Source: Phycisphaerae bacterium
GTDB lineage: Bacteria > Planctomycetota > Phycisphaerae > Phycisphaerales > SM1A02
Reading direction: 5' to 3'
Assembly (NCBI GenBank): GCA_002722935.1
Contig: PBMX01000005.1
Span: 1 to 59,621 of the forward strand
DNA: 59,621 nucleotides
Positions 28,951 to 37,508 of the stretch are shown in pieces. Numbering within the stretch: the first letter of the stretch is position 1; every line of letters begins with the position of its first letter. A program made the translations under genes and the position numbers. The notes beneath the pieces were generated by a model that was not told the origin of the DNA, searched no databases, and worked only from the letters and a program-made list of their open reading frames with translations.

Positions 28951-30618
28951 TTGAACAGGTACTTCATGACTTGTATCGCCTGCTCCATGCTCGGGATCCA
29001 TGGGTGCAGTGACACATCCAGCCATGAAGATGGTGCAAGCCGGGCACCCCGGGAAACCTGGTTCGAGGAGCAGTTGGATGCCAGAGGGGTCGTATTCCAC
29101 CTCGACACAGAGATGAGCGAGCATTACTGGATGCCGGAAATCATGGTTGGTGGTGGAGCTGCCATCGACTTCAATGATGATGGTTGGCAGGACATCTACC
29201 TTCTCCAGGCAAGTGGAGCCGGTGGCAACAGGTTGTATCAGAACATGGGGGATGGCATGTTCAAGGATGTGACCGAGGGAAGCGGTGCTGCGGACACCGG
29301 ATACGGGTCGGGGGTCGCTACCGGAGATGTCGATGGTGATGGGGATATGGACATGTACATCACGAACCTCGGCCAGGATGTGCTCCTGGTGAACGAGGGT
29401 GGAGGGCGATTCAGGGATGTCACTCTCGAGCGAGGCCTTGGTGATGATGGATGGGGGTCAAGCGCCTCCTTCTTCGATGCTGACGGTGATGGTGATCTCG
29501 ATCTCTATGTGTGTCGGTACTCGATCTGGTCGGCGGAGAAGGCTGTTCCCTGTCGGGGAGTCGATCCCGATGGAGGACGTGCCTTCGGCTACTGCAAACC
29601 AAACAGGTATCCAACATCGACGGATCTCTTCTACCTGAATGACGGAAACGGGACGTTCGAACCCGCAAGTGTTTCAAGCGGCATAGAAACCCGGGAAGGA
29701 TATGGTCTTGGTGTCGCGGCGAGCGACTTCGATGGCGATGGAGATCTTGATGTCTTTGTTGCCAATGACACGACTCCGGACAGCCTGTGGATGAACTCGG
29801 GCAGCGGGGTCTTCACGGAATCGGGGTTCGAGTGGGCCTGCGACCGTGACAGCAGCGGCCTGGCGAAGGCCGGGATGGGTGTGGTCGTCGCCGATCTCGA
29901 TGATGACGGGGCCCTCGATCTGCTTGTGTGCAACATCAAGGGAGAAACGGATTCACTGTATCTCAATACAGGGACGGGTTTCAGGGATGTGACCTCGCAA
30001 GCGGGACTCTCCGGTCCGAGTTTCGGGTACACGAGATTCGGTCTTGGTCTTGTTGATTTCAACAACGATGAACGTCTCGACTACTTCGCCGCCAATGGCG
30101 CGGTCAATGCCGATCCGGCCATCAGGGAGGGTGACGCATTCGCTCAGGACAACCTGCTGCTGAAAGGAAGATCGGATCGTCTCGGTTTCGACACCATCAA
30201 GGACTCGGGTGGAGTCGCGTCACTGGAGCCCAGAACAAGCCGTGGAGCGATCTTCGCGGACTTCGACAATGATGGTGGGGTCGATGTTCTCGTCATCAAC
30301 AGGAATGAGAAGCCACGTCTCCTGATGAACACCGTCGTCGATCGAGGAAACTGGATTCTCGTCGATGTACGAAATGAAACCGGAGCCCCGTCCCTTGGAA
30401 CCCGGGTGGAGGTCCACCTTGAGGATCGAGTACGGACGGGAATCACCAGGACGGATTCAAGCTACCTCACCGCCAACGACCACCGTCTTCATTTCGGCCT
30501 TGGAAATGTCGATCGGATTCCTTCCATCAGCATCACCTGGCCTGATGGGTCCGAATCGCGGCTTGAGGGTGTTGAAGTAAACACGATTCTGAGGGTGAAT
30601 CACCCCGGCGGGGAATGA
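28951..30618 (+). CDS. CRTAC1-type protein: FG-GAP/VCBS repeats plus ASPIC/UnbV C-terminal domain
   Basis: About seven Ca-binding-like DxDxDG motifs (DVDGDGDMDMYI, DADGDGDLDLYV, DFDGDGDLDVFV, DFDNDGGVDVLV); C-terminal GTRVEVHLEDRVRTGI...HFGLGNVDRIPSISITWPDGS; likely TTG start. Confidence 0.93.
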   Translation: MNRYFMTCIACSMLGIHGCSDTSSHEDGASRAPRETWFEEQLDARGVVFHLDTEMSEHYWMPEIMVGGGAAIDFNDDGWQDIYLLQASGAGGNRLYQNMGDGMFKDVTEGSGAADTGYGSGVATGDVDGDGDMDMYITNLGQDVLLVNEGGGRFRDVTLERGLGDDGWGSSASFFDADGDGDLDLYVCRYSIWSAEKAVPCRGVDPDGGRAFGYCKPNRYPTSTDLFYLNDGNGTFEPASVSSGIETREGYGLGVAASDFDGDGDLDVFVANDTTPDSLWMNSGSGVFTESGFEWACDRDSSGLAKAGMGVVVADLDDDGALDLLVCNIKGETDSLYLNTGTGFRDVTSQAGLSGPSFGYTRFGLGLVDFNNDERLDYFAANGAVNADPAIREGDAFAQDNLLLKGRSDRLGFDTIKDSGGVASLEPRTSRGAIFADFDNDGGVDVLVINRNEKPRLLMNTVVDRGNWILVDVRNETGAPSLGTRVEVHLEDRVRTGITRTDSSYLTANDHRLHFGLGNVDRIPSISITWPDGSESRLEGVEVNTILRVNHPGGE

Positions 30619-30622
30619 TGCC

Positions 30623-32269
30623 TCAGCGATCCTGGATCATGCCCAGGACCTTTCTGTCTCCCGGATATCGCTCGAGAAACGATGTGGCCAACACGTCGAA
30701 TTGATCCCACTCACCCAGGGCCTGGAGAATGCGAAGTCTCAGGACAGACTGGCCGCGGTTTCGCAGGTCCTGCCCGATGGAGCCCATGTAGATCATGGCA
30801 TCGTTCGGCCTGTTGTTGTCCAAGTGAAACTGGGCCGCATTCGTCTGGTCGTCCGGAATAGTCGCCTGGCACTCCACCGCCTTCGATATGGCTTCCATTC
30901 CCTTTTCTTCCAGGCCTGCTTTCAGGCAGAGGCGACCATAGGTGCCTTTCGCGGTTTCGATCTTGAGTTCCTCCGGTTGCAGTGAATCAAGCAGTTCCAC
31001 CACTCCATCGATACTTCGCTGTATTTCAACCAGTGCACGTGCGACCCTGGTGACGGGAAGGTCGGGGAATTCGCGAACCAGCGTGTTGGTGGCCTCGATG
31101 AGATCCTCATGCATCGAGAGACGTTCCAGTGAAAGGATGTTCCACCAATGATCGACCGGGAGTCTCCTGATCTGCAGCAGGGTGGCGGAACATCGTTGCA
31201 ACTCCTCCCAGGCTTGTTTTCGGTACGCCTCCAGAGCGAGTTCCTGGAATCGACGGGACAGGAGAACGAGATTCTGTTCACGCTCTCCCGTCTTAGAATC
31301 CCCTTCCGGCATTTCAAGGACTCGTTTGACGATGTCATCCCAGTCCACCGGGTCTTCCTTCACGCCCGGCAAAGCGAAACCGGTTTCGGTCTCGAGCCGG
31401 GGCAACTTCATGAACCTCCAGCCCGGGGTGTGTGAGCCGGGTGGATGTGGAATGCCCATGAGAAGCCTGATCGCCGAGCCGATCGATCGCAGGTCGATCC
31501 CGGCCTTCACTTCTTCAACCAGGTACTCGCCTCCGGCAAGCGAGAGCGTCCAGGCTTGGCCTCCTCCTTCACAATCGGCCCTGTGTACGACCAGAACCAT
31601 GCAGGAGGCGGGGGTTCGAGCCACCAGTTCCTCGACCTGCTGCTCGATGTAGGAGTTCAGTTCCGGCGCGTTCTTTATCTGCTCCGGCAATCGAAGGTTC
31701 ACCGCAAGGAGGTCTGGCTGGTCCGCTTGATCAAGCCGAGCTCTGGCCTCATCAAGAACGAGTTGCAGTCGGGAAATGACACGGGTCGAAGCTTCCATGG
31801 TGGGAGAAGCATGGGAATCTCCCAACACGCGCTCCATGAGCGCCTTGTCGAGCGGGCGAGCCTCCATCATCTCTGAACACTCCATTGGTGATATGGATCG
31901 GTGAAGAGACCCGTCGCCATCCGTTCCCGTCCAGTCGAGCAGGGTGCAATTCAGCCCCGCTGCAGTCGCATCCTCCCAGAAGGAGGGAAAGAGGCGATCA
32001 CCGTGGTGGAATGGCCGCCTCTGGAGTGTCCCTGGATCGATCATCACATTCGTGATGATCCCGTGCGAAGAGATGCCGACACCTGTGGAAATAGTCGTCA
32101 TGACGGCTGGAAGTTGTTTGTAGTTCACACGAATGGGTACGTGGAGAACAGGACGTTTCGCCAACAAGCTCGTGTCAGTGGACAGAACCGGTCCCTGTGA
32201 GAAAAGGATCAGGACACGGGCTCCCCTGTGATCGGCATCAACTTCATTTGTCGATACTTGATCAACCAT
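30623..32269 (-). CDS. type I phosphodiesterase/alkaline-phosphatase-like protein with C-terminal TPR-like region
   Basis: PAVMTTISTGVGISSHGIITNVMIDP...RLFPSFWEDATAAGLNCTLLDWTGTDGD resembles the family; N-terminal metal-site Asp and DHG motif not visible; start placed at MVDQVSTNE because the upstream extension overlaps the prpB-like gene. Confidence 0.65.
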   Translation of the reverse strand: MVDQVSTNEVDADHRGARVLILFSQGPVLSTDTSLLAKRPVLHVPIRVNYKQLPAVMTTISTGVGISSHGIITNVMIDPGTLQRRPFHHGDRLFPSFWEDATAAGLNCTLLDWTGTDGDGSLHRSISPMECSEMMEARPLDKALMERVLGDSHASPTMEASTRVISRLQLVLDEARARLDQADQPDLLAVNLRLPEQIKNAPELNSYIEQQVEELVARTPASCMVLVVHRADCEGGGQAWTLSLAGGEYLVEEVKAGIDLRSIGSAIRLLMGIPHPPGSHTPGWRFMKLPRLETETGFALPGVKEDPVDWDDIVKRVLEMPEGDSKTGEREQNLVLLSRRFQELALEAYRKQAWEELQRCSATLLQIRRLPVDHWWNILSLERLSMHEDLIEATNTLVREFPDLPVTRVARALVEIQRSIDGVVELLDSLQPEELKIETAKGTYGRLCLKAGLEEKGMEAISKAVECQATIPDDQTNAAQFHLDNNRPNDAMIYMGSIGQDLRNRGQSVLRLRILQALGEWDQFDVLATSFLERYPGDRKVLGMIQDR

Positions 32270-33149
32270 CTGGATCTCTATCAGCCTGCGTTGTACCGGG
32301 GGACTCCCATGGTTCACTCGGGACGTAGTCCAACAGGTCGTAGAGATCCTTCCTGGACTGCATTGAATCAAGGATTCCCTCGACCGATCCGCTGTCATGC
32401 AGGTGTCGCAAAGCCGGGACGATGGCCCCCATCGCGATCCGCTGGGTGGTGACGGGATGGATGACAAGCTGGTAGTGCATCTCCGCGAAACGACTGACCG
32501 GGATGATGGGTGTCTTCCCGAACTCCGTCATGTTCGCCATGAGCAGCCCGGGGCAGCCATCGGCGAATGTGGCGAACTCCTCCTCACTCTGGAGTCCCTC
32601 AGGGAAGATCATGTCCGCCCCGGCGTCCCTGTAGGCGTTGGCGCGTTCAATCGCCGAATCAATACCCTCGATGGACCTGGCATCGGTACGGGCGATGAGG
32701 AGGAAGTCGGGGTCGGGTTTGGCGGCAGAGGCGGCCCCAACCTTCGCCACCATGTCCGCGGTTGGAACGACCTCTTTGCCATCAAGGTGGCCACACCGCT
32801 TCGGGAACACCTGGTCTTCGATGTGCAGTCCTGCAGCGCCGGCCTCGTCGTATTCGACGACGGTCCGCGCCACCATGTCCAGGTCACCGAAGCCGGTGTC
32901 GGCATCCGCTATGACCGGCAACCGGCTGGCCTCGACGACCCGTCTGATCGTCCTGGTGAAATCGGAGAGTGACAACAGGCCGATGTCCGGTACCCCGGCC
33001 GTGTTCGCGGTGGCTCCACCAGACACGTAGACGGCCTTGAACCCGGCCTGGCGGACCGCTCGTGCCACCAGCGCAGTAAAGGCCCCGGGACAGGAAACCG
33101 TCCCTTCCTTCATGGCGTCTCTGAGTTCTCGTGCGGGATGCTGGGCCAT
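32262..33149 (-). CDS. prpB: isocitrate lyase/PEP mutase family, methylisocitrate lyase-like
   Basis: YVSGGATANTAGVPDIGLLSLSDF, PVIADADTGFGD, AGLHIEDQVFPKRCGHLDGKEVV (KRCGH), LIARTDARSIEGIDSAIERANAY. Confidence 0.93.
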   Translation of the reverse strand: MAQHPARELRDAMKEGTVSCPGAFTALVARAVRQAGFKAVYVSGGATANTAGVPDIGLLSLSDFTRTIRRVVEASRLPVIADADTGFGDLDMVARTVVEYDEAGAAGLHIEDQVFPKRCGHLDGKEVVPTADMVAKVGAASAAKPDPDFLLIARTDARSIEGIDSAIERANAYRDAGADMIFPEGLQSEEEFATFADGCPGLLMANMTEFGKTPIIPVSRFAEMHYQLVIHPVTTQRIAMGAIVPALRHLHDSGSVEGILDSMQSRKDLYDLLDYVPSEPWESPGTTQADRDPDG

Positions 33150-33176
33150 CGAGATGACCTCATTCTACCCCGTGGC

Positions 33177-34487
33177 TTACCACGCGTCGTGGATGGCGGC
33201 GCCCGGGTAGTACCAGGCGAGGATCTCCTTCCAGGAATGACCCTCCTTCGCCATGGCCTGGGCTCCATACTGGCAGAGCCCGACCCCGTGACCGAATCCA
33301 TGACCATCCAGTGCGACTCTCCCGCGGACGTTCGTTCCACCCGACCAGCCTGACCAGAGCAGCTTCGATGGATCCGATCCTGAACCACGGCCCTCGTAAT
33401 TCGCCCCCAGGAAGAATGTTTCGCACGAGATGGTCGCCGTCCTGCCTTTGCGATCGTGGATACGGAGCCGGGTTGGGCGACCATGCCTGTTGGATTCCGC
33501 GGTTTCCACGCGATCAACCGTCGTGAGGCGTGAAAGATCATCATCCGAGATACGGCGGCCATAGGCGGCCAGGCGGCGACCCAGTCCTCGTGCGGATCGG
33601 TCGATCGTCCAGGTGAACAACGGTGAAGATCGGCAGGCATCCTCTCCATCGTGCCCTTGGAGTGGTGGGATGTCGTTGATCGGTGAGGGGCCGATTCCAT
33701 CGACTGCCGTCGCAGCCAATCCACCACAACAACTGGAGAAGTACCCCGGAACAAGTCCACCATCCCACGAAAGGACCATGCCTGTGGTTGAAGCAACAGC
33801 TTCCGCCGCCGTGCGATGGTCGACGTCACCGTGATACGCCTGTGAAGCAGGCCCGTCCACGACGTCGTAATGTCGTCTCGAGTTCTGTTGGATCTCCATG
33901 CAGACGAATGAGCGTGCGGCGATGCATTGCGCCTCGAAACAGGCTGGGTTCCAGTCCGCATAGAGTTCGGCTGCAAGCACGCCTGGAAGATAGGATTCGA
34001 CATTGATGTGTTCGATGAGATCCCAGGATGTTTCACCCCTGGATTCAACCGGAACACAACGTAGAACTCCCGTGTATCGCCTGTTCTTCTCTTCGGAATG
34101 AAGGATGATGGGTTGGCTCGAGGAGATCTCGATTGCTTCGTTCACCGGAGGCGACAACGCCTTTGTTCCTGTTGAGCCGTGGATGGTCCACCCATCGGAG
34201 GATCGGATCACCTCGACCGGCCCCGTGACATCGTGCGCAACCCGCCCCCATGAGACGGTCATCACCTGATTCTCGTTTCCAAGCCGTACAGATCGATCGC
34301 GGCCATCGACCCGTTCGAGTCGCACACGAACCTCCGGCTCGGAATCCGGGAGGGCAAGTCCATGGTGAACCACGGTCCCGGTGTCCTGCCGTGTTTCGGG
34401 GGTGGGTGGCGTGGAGTCACTGCATCCTGAAACCAGGATTGCAGCAAGAAGCCAGAAATGTCGGACTCTATGGGTCAGGTTCGCCAA
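33177..34487 (-). CDS. SpoIID/LytB domain lipoprotein
   Basis: Lipobox-like WLLAAILVSGCSD; VESYLPGVLAAELYADWNPACFEAQCIAARSF, FSSCCGG, GHGVGLCQYGAQAMAKEGHSWKEILAWYYPGAAI. Confidence 0.93.
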   Translation of the reverse strand: MANLTHRVRHFWLLAAILVSGCSDSTPPTPETRQDTGTVVHHGLALPDSEPEVRVRLERVDGRDRSVRLGNENQVMTVSWGRVAHDVTGPVEVIRSSDGWTIHGSTGTKALSPPVNEAIEISSSQPIILHSEEKNRRYTGVLRCVPVESRGETSWDLIEHINVESYLPGVLAAELYADWNPACFEAQCIAARSFVCMEIQQNSRRHYDVVDGPASQAYHGDVDHRTAAEAVASTTGMVLSWDGGLVPGYFSSCCGGLAATAVDGIGPSPINDIPPLQGHDGEDACRSSPLFTWTIDRSARGLGRRLAAYGRRISDDDLSRLTTVDRVETAESNRHGRPTRLRIHDRKGRTATISCETFFLGANYEGRGSGSDPSKLLWSGWSGGTNVRGRVALDGHGFGHGVGLCQYGAQAMAKEGHSWKEILAWYYPGAAIHDAW

Positions 34488-34488
34488 C

Positions 34489-35424
34489 TCAGTCGAGATT
34501 TCGGAGTGACAGGCCGAAGTGGGCCAGTTTTTCCTTCACCTCGTCGAGACTCGTGGCACCGAAGTTCTTGACGCCCATGAGTTCAGCCTCCGTCCGGGTG
34601 GCGAGATCTCCAACCGTCTGGACACCGAGCAGTTGGAGCGCCTTCCTGGATCGAACCGAGAAGTCCAGTTGTGACATGGGCTTGTTGAGAACAGCCTCGG
34701 AAGCCTGCCCCTTGAGTTCCTGGAGAATCTCGTCTCGAACACGCGTGTAGTGCGTCTCGAGGTTCTGCCCGAGGCGAAGTCCCTTCATGGTGAGCATCTT
34801 CTTGATCTCGACCAGTGAAGTCTCCCCGAAATTCTTGTAGCTCAACAGCTCGGATTCGGAGACCTTCAGGAGATCGCCGAGTGTTCGGATCTGCATCTTC
34901 TTGAGGCAGTTGCGAGCGCGGACGGACAGCTCGAAGTCGGTGACCGGTGTATCGAGAAGCGCGTTGTGCTTCGCCATGTCTCGAGCCTGTTCCTCGTCGT
35001 AGTACATGTCGCGGGAGGAAAGCACATCCTTCATGAACAGGCGGGCCCGTTCATGGTTCGGATTCGTGTCGAGAATCTGCTTGAGACACTTTTCCGCAGC
35101 GTTGAAATCGCCGTGGTCCTCGTGGATGACGGCAAGGTTCAACAGGGCGTTGAGGTGGGGTCGCTCCGTCGACCTGGTGATCTGGAGGTAGATGTTCATC
35201 GCCTGTTCTTCCTCACCGGCGAGATCCAGGAGGTAGGCGAGTTTGAAGAGGATGGTCGGGTGGTTCTGGGACTCGGCCTGGAGATACTCGACGGCGCCGT
35301 TCCGGTCGCCATCCTTGTCCATGGCGACCGCCTTCTCAAGGATGCGTTCAACCTCGCTCTCCGTCAGGGACGAAGATCCGTCACCGATGACCGTGTCAAG
35401 CCCGTTACTGCTCTGCTCAAACAA
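34489..35424 (-). CDS. TPR protein with two C-terminal RNA polymerase alpha-CTD-like modules
   Basis: Two alpha-CTD-like units: TPVTDFELSVRARNCLKKMQIRTLGDLLKVSESELLSYKNFGETSLVEIKKML and KPMSQLDFSVRSRKALQLLGVQTVGDLATRTEAELMGVKNFGATSLDEVKEKL; TTG start at 35424 preceded by AGGAGG. Confidence 0.88.
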   Translation of the reverse strand: MFEQSSNGLDTVIGDGSSSLTESEVERILEKAVAMDKDGDRNGAVEYLQAESQNHPTILFKLAYLLDLAGEEEQAMNIYLQITRSTERPHLNALLNLAVIHEDHGDFNAAEKCLKQILDTNPNHERARLFMKDVLSSRDMYYDEEQARDMAKHNALLDTPVTDFELSVRARNCLKKMQIRTLGDLLKVSESELLSYKNFGETSLVEIKKMLTMKGLRLGQNLETHYTRVRDEILQELKGQASEAVLNKPMSQLDFSVRSRKALQLLGVQTVGDLATRTEAELMGVKNFGATSLDEVKEKLAHFGLSLRNLD

Positions 35425-35568
35425 CGTTGCTCCTCCTGTGTGATTCGAGCCATTCAGTGTACCCCGACCGTCCGTTCCCCACAATCCAGTGACATCATGG
35501 TCGCCTTCAGGAGTCCGGATCGCGGATTGCAGGACTCCACCTAGAATCATCGTGAAAGGTCTCAGGAC

Positions 35569-36555
35569 ATGATCCACCTCCCATGCGGTATTCCCGGCCA
35601 CGTCGTTCCCCGACCTCTTCGAGCCCGGGGTGGCCTCGTCCACAACACGCGTCTGTTGCTCTTCCTGGCCTGCTCGATGGCGATTCTCTTCGTGGTCTCC
35701 GGGTGCGGCACGAACCAGGGAAGCAGGATGAAACCCGAGGCGGTCCGCGACTCCGTCACCATCCATGCACCGGGAGAGGACGCGATCACATGGGAAGAGT
35801 TCATCGATGCCGCGGGCCGCGCGGACGTCGTCGTGCTCGGGGAGATGCATGATGATCACGTAGGACACCTCGTTCAACGAGCCGTCGTCGAGGACCTGGT
35901 ATCCCGTTCATCGAATGTCGTGGTGGCCATGGAAATGCTTGAACGGGATGAACAGATTCTCGTGGACGACTATCGCGACGGTCTCATCAGTGCCGAGGTG
36001 TTCGCAAGCAGGACCGGTTCCTCCGCGTGGGCGGGTGAAGGAAGCTGGGTCGACTGGTACCAGCCAATCATCGATGCCGCACACGCAGGAGGAGGAAGGG
36101 TGATCGCGGCGAACGCGCCGAGGCGATATGTGCGAGTCGCCAGACAGGATGGATGGGAACGCCTTGCGGAACTCCCCGATGAACGGAGGATGTTCGTCGA
36201 GTGGCCCGATCCACCTATCCGGGGTGACTACTACGAACGGTTTCGCGGCCTGATGAACGATCATGGTGAAGATGAGGAGATGGACGAGATCGCCGACTCG
36301 TTCTTCCGGTCCCAGCAGACCTGGGATGCCACGATGGCTGGATCCGTCGCCATGCACCACCCAAGGGGTGGAACAACCATTCTTCTCGTGGGGCAGTTCC
36401 ACTCGAACAATGACGGGGGGACGGTGCAGATGCTGCGGCGCCTGATGCCCCGGGCATCGATCCTCGTCGTATGTCTCAGAGCTGATCAGGATGATCCGCC
36501 CGACGACCCTCCACCAGCCGACCTGGTCGTAGAAACCTGGACCGAGGCGCGTTGA
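35569..36555 (+). CDS. ChaN-family lipoprotein
   Basis: VVLGEMHDDHVGHLVQRAVVEDLV, VVVAMEMLERDEQILVDDY, YQPIIDAAHAGGGRVIAANAPRRYVRVA; lipobox-like FVVSGCG. Confidence 0.88.
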   Translation: MIHLPCGIPGHVVPRPLRARGGLVHNTRLLLFLACSMAILFVVSGCGTNQGSRMKPEAVRDSVTIHAPGEDAITWEEFIDAAGRADVVVLGEMHDDHVGHLVQRAVVEDLVSRSSNVVVAMEMLERDEQILVDDYRDGLISAEVFASRTGSSAWAGEGSWVDWYQPIIDAAHAGGGRVIAANAPRRYVRVARQDGWERLAELPDERRMFVEWPDPPIRGDYYERFRGLMNDHGEDEEMDEIADSFFRSQQTWDATMAGSVAMHHPRGGTTILLVGQFHSNNDGGTVQMLRRLMPRASILVVCLRADQDDPPDDPPPADLVVETWTEAR

Positions 36556-37508
36556 AGCCGGTCGCGGATGGCGTCCCACTCGACGCCATCGGGTGGTCGT
36601 TGAAATAGGATCCTGTCCGGCCCGGTTTCATCGAGCGTGCGAAGGGATGAATAGAGAGCCTTGGCGCAGGTGTTGGGATCGGGATCGAGGATGATGACGT
36701 TCCCGGCGGGCGCCGTTCCTCCAAGCAGAATCGCTCCGACATGTTCATCAGTCGTCTCCAGCCGCTTCTCTATCGAGGCCCGGTCGAGTAGTTCCAGTGG
36801 CGCGTGGGTGGCGTAGTGTGATGCAGTGGTTCCCGGCGAAGCCCCCTGCACTTCGGTGGGGTGAAATGTCGCCACTTCCATGACCTCGGCCAGGTCATCA
36901 CTGGTGAGAACCCCGGGTCGAAGAATCCGCGGGTCGGAACCCGAAAGATCAAGGACTGTCGATTCAATTCCGACGTCACAGGTTCCACCATCGAGAATGA
37001 GGAGGTCATCCGCCTCCTGCACATCCCTGTAGTCCATGAGGACATGATCGGCGCATGTGGGAGACACTGCCCCGGACCGGTTGGCGGATGGTGCTGAAAC
37101 CGGGCCTCCGAACCGCTCAAGGAGAGATCGTGCAACCGGGTGCGATGGACATCGAACCGCAAGAGTCGAACGTCCTCCTGAGGCGATTGAAGGTACCGAT
37201 TCATGACGACGGAGGATGAGCGTCAAGGGGCCGGGCCAGAAACGATCTGCGAGATCGGCACAAAGATCGTTCCAGCCGTGGACGATGCTGCTGGCTTCCG
37301 TGGCACCGGTGACATGGGCAATGAGCGGGTTGTCGCCCGGCCTTCCCTTGAGCCTGTAGATCTTCTCGATCGCCACCATGTCGACCGTGGATCCAGCCAG
37401 GCCGTACACGGTTTCAGTCGGCAGTACGACCAGGTCGCCACGCGCAAGTCGATCAGCAGCGGCCTGGAGAGCTTCGTCACCTGGCTGGACGATGCGGGGA
37501 CCGGTCAT
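36486..37508 (-). CDS. L-threonylcarbamoyladenylate synthase (TsaC/Sua5)
   Basis: GDLVVLPTETVYGLAGSTVDMVAIEKIYRLKGRPGDNPLIAHV, RFWPGPLTLILRR, APSANRSGAVSPT, GIESTVLDLSGSDPRILRPG; long Sua5-type C-terminal region. Confidence 0.96.
   Translation of the reverse strand: MTGPRIVQPGDEALQAAADRLARGDLVVLPTETVYGLAGSTVDMVAIEKIYRLKGRPGDNPLIAHVTGATEASSIVHGWNDLCADLADRFWPGPLTLILRRHESVPSIASGGRSTLAVRCPSHPVARSLLERFGGPVSAPSANRSGAVSPTCADHVLMDYRDVQEADDLLILDGGTCDVGIESTVLDLSGSDPRILRPGVLTSDDLAEVMEVATFHPTEVQGASPGTTASHYATHAPLELLDRASIEKRLETTDEHVGAILLGGTAPAGNVIILDPDPNTCAKALYSSLRTLDETGPDRILFQRPPDGVEWDAIRDRLQRASVQVSTTRSAGGGSSGGSS

Noticed and set aside
29160-30300. Repeated gatggtgatgg-like DNA in the propeller gene considered as a DNA repeat
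   Set aside because: Explained by codons for the DxDxDG protein motifs.
32270-32467. N-terminal extension of the phosphodiesterase-like ORF
   Set aside because: Overlaps the prpB-like coding sequence and has shadow-frame composition; MVDQ at 32269 is a better start.
35425-35877. N-terminal extension of the TPR/alpha-CTD ORF
   Set aside because: Overlaps the divergent ChaN gene; a TTG at 35424 with AGGAGG upstream is a better start.
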